Source: DASXZH01 sp036502005
GTDB lineage: Bacteria; Armatimonadota; Fimbriimonadia; Fimbriimonadales; Fimbriimonadaceae
Direction: 5' to 3'
Length of the DNA: 50,744 nucleotides
Assembly: GCA_036502005.1 (NCBI GenBank)
Contig: DASXZH010000032.1
Span: 1-50,744, forward strand
Shown piece after piece: positions 7,742-14,649 of this stretch. The position numbers and the translations under genes are program-made. Below the pieces are notes generated by a model that was not told where the DNA came from, searched no databases, and worked only from the letters and a program-made list of their open reading frames with translations. Position 1 is the stretch's first letter; each line of letters begins with the position of its first letter.

Positions 7742-8107
7742 ATGAAGACCTTCGAATTGCCGTTAACATTGGGTGCAAATTCAAACTCCCGTTGGGAGTT
7801 GCGTGTTAGGGTTAGCCCAAATGGCCGGACTTTTGGTGGCACTGAGCCCTGGTTTGAAGTCAAGCTCGTTGAGAATGGCAATCCAATAAAGGAAACTGTC
7901 GCTACTCAACCTTTCAGTTGTTTCAGTTCCGTGATGGAAGGGCGTCGGACGGCGATGATGTGCGAGGGTGGCATGTTGGCGATCCATCGCAACGGAGAGC
8001 GAATAAACGTGCAGTTCCATGGTTCGGACGGGAAGTTAATCGGAGTTGAGGGAACGACCGTGATGTTTCAGGAACTGATAAACGACCTGGCCGCCGTGCG
8101 CCACTAA
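7742..8107 (+). CDS. Hypothetical protein
   Basis: A 121-residue cytoplasmic protein without recognised family. The pattern of alternating hydrophobic and polar residues (RWELRVRVSPNGRTFGG, WFEVKLVENGNPIKET, GMLAIHRNGERINVQF) suggests an all-beta fold. GGGCGG lies before the ATG. It is followed after 32 bp by the membrane/rhodanese gene on the same strand, so they may form a two-gene unit. Confidence 0.65.
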   Translation: MKTFELPLTLGANSNSRWELRVRVSPNGRTFGGTEPWFEVKLVENGNPIKETVATQPFSCFSSVMEGRRTAMMCEGGMLAIHRNGERINVQFHGSDGKLIGVEGTTVMFQELINDLAAVRH

Positions 8108-8139
8108 CTCTTCGGTTGACGTGCCAAAATAGCTAACGC

Positions 8140-8991
8140 ATGACTATTTGGACCATTATTACGGCGATTGCGACGGTCGTCTCAATGGTCGCGTACATCA
8201 TCACTGCTCTCTACATCAGGGCGGAATTGAAGGCGATTGAGAAGGATCGCTATCTATCGGTCACCAGCGAGCTTTTCAGAATCTGGATGGATCCGGAATT
8301 TATGAAGGCGCAAAGTTGGCTCATTTATAAAATGAGCGAGCCTGACTGGCACGCGTTTGTTGCGAATCATCGTGGCGACTACGGGGAGATGGCTTTTCAG
8401 AGGGTGGGCGCCTTTTATGACCGCATTGGCACTCTAGTTCGTTTGAAACTGATTAACGAGATGGAGATCCTTTCGACCGTGGGGGGATTTGCGATTGCCG
8501 TTTGGCAAAAGATCGATCCCCTGGTCAAAGAGGCGCGGCGAATCGAAAACTCGGTGTTGTTTGATGACTTTGAGGCGTTGCTGCCTTCTTGCTATGAGTG
8601 CTACGTGCCTTCCCTAGGGGAGGGTGGTTATGTTAAGCCGTTTTCGGTGGATCAGGCCCCGCCTCAGATCACGGTTCAGACCCTGCATCGGAAATTGAAC
8701 TCTCGGACGCCGCCATTGTTGTTGGATGTTCGCCAGCCGAAGAATATTGCGGATGATCCTAGGAAACTTCCTGGCGCGTTGGTAATTCCGCCGGATGAGG
8801 TTGAAAGGAGGTACGCAGAGCTTCCCCCTACAAAGGAAATCGCTGTCTACTGTGCCTGACCGGATGAAGCCACGAGCGCCCGTGTGGCGCTCTTCTTACA
8901 AAGCAAGGGGTATCAGGTTCTTGTGATCAAGGGCGGGTACAAGGCTTGGGTTGACGCGGGATATGATTTGGTGGACGCTGTGGGGAAGTAA
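8140..8991 (+). CDS. Membrane DUF4760-like/rhodanese fusion with in-frame TGA (candidate selenoprotein)
   Basis: An N-terminal transmembrane helix (about residues 4-26) and a helical DUF4760-like region (to about 165) are followed by a rhodanese domain (about 185-283). The frame reads to TGA at 8857-8859 (codon 240), but the same frame then encodes the missing half of the rhodanese, PDEATSARVALFLQSKG and GGYKAWVDAGY, up to TAA at 8989. The local motif is YCA-TGA-PDEATSARVA; relatives, recalled from the DedA-linked rhodanese group, carry C-x-C-P here. TGA therefore replaces the second Cys, next to retained catalytic Cys238. A perfect 7-bp hairpin follows at SECIS distance. The alternative is a single nonsense mutation giving a 239-residue truncated product. 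The N-terminal family name is tentative. Confidence 0.7.
8874..8892 (+). promoter_or_regulatory. Candidate bacterial SECIS hairpin
   Basis: GAGCGCC, loop CGTGT, GGCGCTC: a perfect 7-bp stem with a 5-nt loop whose second base is G. The loop starts 21 nt after the TGA, inside the spacing known for bacterial SECIS elements. The stem overlaps codons for SARVAL, so part of the pairing could be a coding coincidence. Confidence 0.5.
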
Positions 8992-9023
8992 ACGGTGAAC
9001 GGTAAACGGTAAACGGTAAACGG
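8989..9023. repeat. Single-arm heptamer array, TAAACGG unit
   Basis: Five 7-mers TAAACGG (second one TGAACGG). The first unit contains the TAA stop codon of the rhodanese gene, so the array starts exactly at the end of the coding region. Confidence 0.85.
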
Positions 9024-9030
9024 TACGGTC

Positions 9031-9160
9031 GGATTTAATCACGCAAAGACGCGAAGGCGCAAAGAACACGATTGACGATTCATAACTGGATTCCTCGGTG
9101 TTTGAATGGCCACGAAAGCCAGGATTTAATCGCGCGAAGGCGCAAAGGTGCGAAGAGCGC
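9031..9160. repeat. Two copies of an 8-nt-period CGCAAAGA repeat
   Basis: GGATTTAATCACGC at 9031 and GGATTTAATCGCGC at 9122 each lead into 8-mers of the form CGCAAAGA/CGCGAAGG/CGCAAAGG. The copies are 91 nt apart in direct orientation. The rest of 9024-9230 contains no gene that I can support. Confidence 0.65.
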
Positions 9161-9230
9161 GACGTTGATAGGCTTTGTCTCGGGGCCGATGCATCCCGAG
9201 ATCACTCGTGAAATTCTGGGCAGCTTCTCT

Positions 9231-10400
9231 CTAAACGGAGGTCAAGTTGCCAGCTTCTGCGGGTTCTCTGATTGCTTCGCCAGTATCCGCGTCGAAGATG
9301 TGAATGCCTTCCTCGCGGATGAGGAGTTCGACGTCAGAGTTCTCCAAAATCTTGGTCGAGTTATCCAGCACTGCGAGTAACACTTGGCCGTCGCAGGTTA
9401 GGTTAGCCACATAAGATGGGCCAAGTGGCTCTAGAACATCAACATGGGCTCTGAACCGATTACCGCCAGTTGTTTCCTTGCCAGTAACGGTTGCCGGGTC
9501 CATGATAATTTCGGGGCGGATGCCAAGCACTACTTTTCGTCCAGTCAAAGCCGTGGCGGGGTGCGAGGTCGGCAATGGAATCGTAATTCCGCATGCCGCA
9601 ACAGTGTTGTTGGCGATGGTGGCGTCCAGAAAGTTCATGGGTGGGGAGCCGATGAAGCCGGCGACAAACTGGTTTGTAGGCCTGGCATAAACCGTTTCCG
9701 GTTCATCGCACTGCTGGATCACGCCGTCTTTCATCACGGTGATCCGCTGCCCCATGGTCATCGCTTCCACCTGATCATGGGTGACATAGATGGTGGTGAT
9801 GGCGAGCTGACGATGCAGGCGGATGAGCTCCGCTCTCGTTTTGACACGAAGCTTGGCGTCCAGGTTTGAAAGCGGCTCATCCATAAGAAAGACCTTGGGC
9901 TTTCGGACGATGGCTCTCGCAAGGGCGACGCGTTGGCGCTGGCCGCCGGAAAGCTCTTTTGGCCGTCGATCTAAGAGATGGACAATGTCCAGCATCTTGG
10001 CTGCATCCTTAACGCGCTTGTCGATATCGAGCCTTATTTGGCGGGCTTGGGAAAAGCGGGTGATCTGCCAGAAAAAGCCCTGCAGCTCCCGCAGTTTTAG
10101 GCCGAACGCAACGTTATCGTACACATTCATGTGTGGATAAAGCGCGTAGTTTTGGAAGACCATGGCGATGTCACGGTCTTTCGGTGGGACATCGTTTACG
10201 ACGGTGTCCCCGATTAGTATCTGCCCAGCGGTTGGGTCTTCTAAGCCGGCCACCATGCGTAAAGCGGTGGTTTTGCCGCATCCTGAGGGGCCGACGAAGA
10301 CCATAAACTCCTGGTCTTTTATGACCAGGCTAAGGTCGTCAACCGCTTTGACATCTTTGCCAAAGACCTTGGAGACATTACGGAATGTAACATTAGCCAC
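9231..10400 (-). CDS. Sugar ABC importer ATPase (MalK/UgpC type)
   Basis: A 389-residue ATPase energising the glucan importer encoded upstream. It has Walker A GPSGCGKTT (about 39-47), signature LSGGQRQRVALARAI (about 149), Walker B VFLMDEPLSNLDAKLR (about 170), the H-loop in IYVTHDQVEAMT, and the C-terminal OB-fold regulatory domain of the MalK group (about 255-380). A short unusual insertion, ELQGFFWQITRFSQARQIRL, sits between the Q-loop region and the signature motif. The GTG start overlaps the permease stop by one base (TAGTG), so translation is coupled. It is the last gene of the amylase-permease-permease-ATPase operon. Confidence 0.93.
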   Translation of the reverse strand: MANVTFRNVSKVFGKDVKAVDDLSLVIKDQEFMVFVGPSGCGKTTALRMVAGLEDPTAGQILIGDTVVNDVPPKDRDIAMVFQNYALYPHMNVYDNVAFGLKLRELQGFFWQITRFSQARQIRLDIDKRVKDAAKMLDIVHLLDRRPKELSGGQRQRVALARAIVRKPKVFLMDEPLSNLDAKLRVKTRAELIRLHRQLAITTIYVTHDQVEAMTMGQRITVMKDGVIQQCDEPETVYARPTNQFVAGFIGSPPMNFLDATIANNTVAACGITIPLPTSHPATALTGRKVVLGIRPEIIMDPATVTGKETTGGNRFRAHVDVLEPLGPSYVANLTCDGQVLLAVLDNSTKILENSDVELLIREEGIHIFDADTGEAIREPAEAGNLTSV

Positions 10401-12193
10401 TAACGACCACCCAGCCCGCTGAGGGTGACGCCCTCGATGAAGTATTTCTGAGCGGCAAAGAAAAGCACGAGAACGGGAATCATGGACATTGTTGCGAAGG
10501 CCATCATGAGTCCGGGCTCTCCGCCTCGATCAGTTTTGAAAAGCTGGACGGCGTAGGCGATGGGCATGTTTTCCGGTGAGTTGATGTAAACAAGCGGGCC
10601 CATGAAGTTATTCCAAACCGCCATAAAGGTCCAGATCGCGATTACGGCGAGGGCCGGTTTCACTTGCGGCAGCATGATAGTCCAGAAGGTTTTGATATAG
10701 CTGCAGCCATCAATCTTGGACGCATCCTCCAGCTCATTAGGAATTGTCATGAAGAACTGGCGCAGCAAGAACACGTTGAAGGCACTCGCAAAGAAGGCCG
10801 GCACCCAGAGGGGGTAGAGCGTATCGATCCACCCCAGATTCTTGAAGATCAAGAAAGTTGGGAGCAGGGTGACCGCGGCCGGGAGCATCATGGTGCTTAG
10901 CAGCACCGTGAATAAGGCGCCCTTCCCGGGGAATTTTAGGCGCGAAAAGGCATAGGCAACTAAAGACGAACTCAAGATGGTGCCAACGACGCTAAAGAAG
11001 ACCAATATGAGCGTGTTCTTAAGGTAGGTAAGGCCCATGTTGGCCTCTTTAGGAAGGTATTCAAGGGCGTCCGGATAGTTCGATAATTTCAGTCCAACGT
11101 GGCGCACCGGAGTTACGTCGGAGGGATTCGCCATGTAGGTCTGGCCAGCCAATGAAGCGGGGCTGGTGATATAGATCTCTTTATGCCCGTCGTTCATCTC
11201 CTTAATGACCTTGCCCACGTAGGCCGTGTCTTTATAGGTTCCGGAGACGACAGGGATCATGCGATCGATTTCCGTGAGGGTGCTTGGTTCGGCTTCGAAA
11301 GTGGTGCCTTCAAGGGTCATGGGGCGCGCCACATTTAGCAGATACTTTCCGTTAGATTCCTTTTGGATGAGGTCTGCTTGAACGCTCTGGTCACGATAGT
11401 TGTTGCCCTGCAAAGCTAACCGCATGGTGGTTTGGTAATAAGGATTGGTGGGGTCGCGGTAGGGCACCTCTTCGGAGACTTTTGGGATCCAAACGAGGCC
11501 ATTCGCGCTGGACATGTCGATGTCTTCTTTAAAGCTGGTGATAACGAGCCAAAAGAAGGGAAGTCCAAACACGAAGGATCCAACCAGCAGCATCACATGT
11601 AGAACGACCTTTTTAGCGACTCCGCGCGAAGTCACGGATGTGGCGGCAATCGCCATGAGAATCAGGGCGACGACGGCAAAGAGCACTATGGCAAGGGCGG
11701 AAGTTAGAGAGAAGGGAATCGATCCCTTTACGATCTCAATCGTTTCCTTATTGCTTCTATAAAACAGGAAGAAGATGAAAGCACAGATTAGGGCAGCGAT
11801 CGCCTGCCGCATCCACGCGCGAATCTGGCTCTGCTGGGATTGGGTTTGATCATCCGAGCTAACCGGACGGTCGATAAGAAGCTGGTATCCGCGGTAGAGG
11901 GCAAAACAAACCGAGATAAAGATTCCCCAGCCGGAAAAGGGAAGGACGGGCCAGACGATTGGGAGCCGAAATCCCGTCATCTCCAGTCCCGATTTCATCG
12001 GGAAAACAAGGACAACAAGGAATCCAATGGCGGCTGTTGCGGCGGCTTTTACAAACGCCGCCGTGGAACGAGATCGGGCGATACCCTTAGGCTTTAGGAG
12101 CGCTTCCACCCCCCGGAAAACGGCCACGCCAAAGCTGCACCACGCGACCCATGTCGCTATGGTGCCGATCAGATAAAGGATTGATGCGGTCAA
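10400..12193 (-). CDS. Carbohydrate ABC permease, MalG-type, with large extensions
   Basis: About 597 residues, twice the size of a usual MalG. The start is taken as the TTG whose last bases overlap the upstream TGA (TTGA), with GAGGTGG just before it; the longer in-frame ATG at 12277 would lie inside the upstream gene. Residues 1-200 add about five extra transmembrane helices of unknown role. The MalG core begins near residue 205 (KKVVLHVMLLVGSFVFGLPF), and its first periplasmic loop is enlarged to roughly 150 residues. The EAA coupling loop is DASKIDGCSYIKTFW near residue 500. It pairs with the MalF-type domain of the preceding gene to form the membrane channel for maltodextrin-like sugars. 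Confidence 0.88.
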   Translation of the reverse strand: MTASILYLIGTIATWVAWCSFGVAVFRGVEALLKPKGIARSRSTAAFVKAAATAAIGFLVVLVFPMKSGLEMTGFRLPIVWPVLPFSGWGIFISVCFALYRGYQLLIDRPVSSDDQTQSQQSQIRAWMRQAIAALICAFIFFLFYRSNKETIEIVKGSIPFSLTSALAIVLFAVVALILMAIAATSVTSRGVAKKVVLHVMLLVGSFVFGLPFFWLVITSFKEDIDMSSANGLVWIPKVSEEVPYRDPTNPYYQTTMRLALQGNNYRDQSVQADLIQKESNGKYLLNVARPMTLEGTTFEAEPSTLTEIDRMIPVVSGTYKDTAYVGKVIKEMNDGHKEIYITSPASLAGQTYMANPSDVTPVRHVGLKLSNYPDALEYLPKEANMGLTYLKNTLILVFFSVVGTILSSSLVAYAFSRLKFPGKGALFTVLLSTMMLPAAVTLLPTFLIFKNLGWIDTLYPLWVPAFFASAFNVFLLRQFFMTIPNELEDASKIDGCSYIKTFWTIMLPQVKPALAVIAIWTFMAVWNNFMGPLVYINSPENMPIAYAVQLFKTDRGGEPGLMMAFATMSMIPVLVLFFAAQKYFIEGVTLSGLGGR

Positions 12194-14649
12194 TTCTCCA
12201 CCTCGTAGTGAACCCAGTTCTTGGCAAGGGCAAACTGGGCCAGGGTTAGGAGGAGAATGAAGATGAAAATCGCCCAAGCCATGGCGCTCGCGCTGCCCAT
12301 CTTAAAGTAGGCAAAGCCATCATGGAAAAGCTTATAAACAGGAGTCAGAAGTGATTCGCCAGGGCCTACCGCGCTATCGGTCGGCTTCATGATGTAGATC
12401 CGGTCGAACTCTTGCATGGCTCCGATGAAACCCATAACCACGTTGAAAAAGAGGATCGGACTGAGCTGAGGCATGGTGACGGCCCAGAACTGCTGACGTG
12501 GGGTTGCGCCATCGAGCGATGAAGCCTCGTATAGGCTGGTTGGAATTCCTTTAAGGCCGGCAAGCCAGAGGATCATGCCGCTGCCAGCCCCCCAAGCCCC
12601 CATGATAACGAGGGAGGGTTTTGACCAGGCTTCGGCATTTAGCCAACCTGGTGGTGCTAAACCTAGCCATTTCGTTACTGTCGCGTCCCAGATTCCGTTT
12701 ATAAGGCCACGATGAGGATCGCTGTAAAGAAGCCAGATCCACAGTACAGCGCTGGCAACGGTGGGAACGATCGCCGGCATGTAAAACATGGTTCGGTAGA
12801 ACCGAATTCCTTTTACGGCTCCGTTTAGCAACAGCGCCACGGCAAGCCCAGTGAAGACCATAAGTGGGACGCCGACGCCGGCCAAATAGATCACGTTCGA
12901 GAAGGCCTTCCAAGTGTCGCCCCAGTCCGTTGTGAACATTTCGGTGTAGTTCTTAATGCCAACAAAACGGGCGGGGTTAAGAACGTTGTATTGGGTGAAA
13001 CTGAAGAATAGGGAAGCAAGCATTGGGCCTAGGGTGAAGGCTATGAAGCCGATGACCCAAGGTGAAATGAACAGGTAAGCCCATCGGGCTTCACCCTTTG
13101 ATAGCTTGCCGAGCTTCTTCTTCCGGAAAGCAAACATCACCCAAAGGATGAGTAAAACGAAGGCGCCGGTAAAGACCCAGAATGGAATCCAAAGGTTAAT
13201 GATAGGGTATTTGCCTTCGCCGTAAAAGGCATCCAAGTCGCGTTGGACTCGAGCTTGCGAGGCAAGCAAAACTTGCTTAGGGCTCCCTTTATGTAGGCAA
13301 GCTGCCTCGGTGGCCTTCACCTGCTCGTCCCAAAGCTCTTGAGCGACGAAGGTTGGGGGCCGTACGCTCGAATGTGCGAGCATGTCGATATGCAGTTTCA
13401 AAGCGGCGGCGAACTTGGGATCGGCGGGCTGAAATTCCTTGTAGATGAGGGCGTTTGCGGGAATATTGGCCGACATTCTTGGGATGTAAGAGCGGTCGCG
13501 GTGCTTTTCCCATTCTCGGTTGGCCCGGTGCTCGATCATGCGCCCTTCTGGGTTCAAGGCAAACTTCATGAACTGCCAAGCTGCTTCTGGGTTTCGAGAT
13601 CCCTTCGGAATCGAATAACAGAAACCACCAACCCAAGTGGTATAGGTGTCTTTCTCGTTCTTGAACGCGCCGACGTGGTTGTAACGATCGTCCGGAACAG
13701 GGGCTGGCGCGTTGCCTATATCCAAGCTGGGCGCGTATTTGATGATGTCTTGCAGGATCCAGTCGCCATCCGTTTTCATGGCGATTTTGCCAACGAGAAA
13801 GGGATCGTTTTCGTTTTGAAGGAAGCCGGTCTCGAAGCCCTTAGCCTTCTCGTAGCCGCCAACCTGATCGTAGCCTTGGACCATGTAGGCGAGCGCGGTT
13901 TCGTTTTCCGGTGTATCAAAGGTGCAAGTTCTTCCATCGGCACTCATAAAGTTGCCGTTCATTTGAAAGGAATAAAGGTACAGCCAAGTGTTGCCGTAGT
14001 TGGGCAAATAGCCGGCGCGTTTTATAGTGCCGTCTGGGTTATATTCAGTTAGGACTTTGCCATAGGCCAGCAATTCGGTCCACGTTCGAGGAGGCCGAGT
14101 GGGATCGAGGCCGGCCGCTCGGAGTTTATCGGCATCTTCGCGAAAGATCGCTTTGTTGTAGTAGAGGATGCGGTCATCGGCGCCGTAGGGAATGCCGTAT
14201 ACATGGCCGCCGTAGGTGGCTTCTTGCCAAACGGGAGGATAGTAGTCGGAGGCTTTGGGGCAGTTTGGGTCAGCGGCGTCCCGCTTGATGTAGTCATCGA
14301 GGGGCATGAATGCGCCTCGGCTGGCCCAGTCTCCGATGGTAAATCGATCCTGAAAAACCAGATCGGGGGCAACGTTTCCCACGATGCTCGTCATGAGCTT
14401 TTGTGGGTCCATTCCGCCCGCGCCCATGCTTAGCAAACGTACGTTGTATTCCGGATGGGCGGCCTGGAAAGCATGAACAACGGCTTCGGTTCCTTTAGAG
14501 TCGTTGTTTTGGGCAATGCCCCAAATGATGAAATCCTTTCTTTCGTGGGGAACTTGGGCAGCCGCGGCTTGGATGAGGATAGAAGCGAGAAGGCACAACC
14601 CAAGAAGGCGCAAGATTCGCGATTGCGCTTGGGAGATAAAAGACGCCAT
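12190..14649 (-). CDS. Substrate-binding protein fused to MalF-type ABC permease
   Basis: An 819-residue two-part importer subunit. Residues 1-30 are a signal peptide, or signal anchor. Residues about 35-470 are a family 1 extracellular solute-binding protein (KDFIIWGIAQNNDSKGTE, PDLVFQDRFTIGDWASRGAF, WQFMKFALNPEGR). A transmembrane helix near 487-507 (WIPFWVFTGAFVLLILWVMF) and a basic cytoplasmic loop lead into a six-helix MalF permease from about 525, with EAA loop EASSLDGATPRQQFWAVTMP near 705. The topology is consistent: binding domain outside, EAA loop inside. The ATG overlaps the amylase TAA by one base. A binding protein covalently fused to this permease class is uncommon and keeps substrate capture at the channel. 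Confidence 0.9.
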   Translation of the reverse strand: MASFISQAQSRILRLLGLCLLASILIQAAAAQVPHERKDFIIWGIAQNNDSKGTEAVVHAFQAAHPEYNVRLLSMGAGGMDPQKLMTSIVGNVAPDLVFQDRFTIGDWASRGAFMPLDDYIKRDAADPNCPKASDYYPPVWQEATYGGHVYGIPYGADDRILYYNKAIFREDADKLRAAGLDPTRPPRTWTELLAYGKVLTEYNPDGTIKRAGYLPNYGNTWLYLYSFQMNGNFMSADGRTCTFDTPENETALAYMVQGYDQVGGYEKAKGFETGFLQNENDPFLVGKIAMKTDGDWILQDIIKYAPSLDIGNAPAPVPDDRYNHVGAFKNEKDTYTTWVGGFCYSIPKGSRNPEAAWQFMKFALNPEGRMIEHRANREWEKHRDRSYIPRMSANIPANALIYKEFQPADPKFAAALKLHIDMLAHSSVRPPTFVAQELWDEQVKATEAACLHKGSPKQVLLASQARVQRDLDAFYGEGKYPIINLWIPFWVFTGAFVLLILWVMFAFRKKKLGKLSKGEARWAYLFISPWVIGFIAFTLGPMLASLFFSFTQYNVLNPARFVGIKNYTEMFTTDWGDTWKAFSNVIYLAGVGVPLMVFTGLAVALLLNGAVKGIRFYRTMFYMPAIVPTVASAVLWIWLLYSDPHRGLINGIWDATVTKWLGLAPPGWLNAEAWSKPSLVIMGAWGAGSGMILWLAGLKGIPTSLYEASSLDGATPRQQFWAVTMPQLSPILFFNVVMGFIGAMQEFDRIYIMKPTDSAVGPGESLLTPVYKLFHDGFAYFKMGSASAMAWAIFIFILLLTLAQFALAKNWVHYEVEN

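Noticed and set aside
8857..8859. TGA as a generally reassigned sense codon
   Set aside because: TGA is used as a normal stop in several well-supported genes here (lacI type, DUF2784, 50190-50399), so only local recoding or mutation fits.
9072..9380. 102-codon plus-strand frame after the rhodanese gene
   Set aside because: It starts inside an octamer repeat and runs antisense into the 3' end of the ATPase gene; no protein-like pattern.
12194..12277. Longer ATG start for the MalG-type permease
   Set aside because: It lies inside the upstream permease gene and adds a proline/cysteine-rich non-conserved stretch; the TTG overlapping the stop with a good RBS fits better.
13339..14052. 237-codon plus-strand frame
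   Set aside because: Antisense shadow of the binding-protein/permease fusion, whose motifs are clear on the minus strand.
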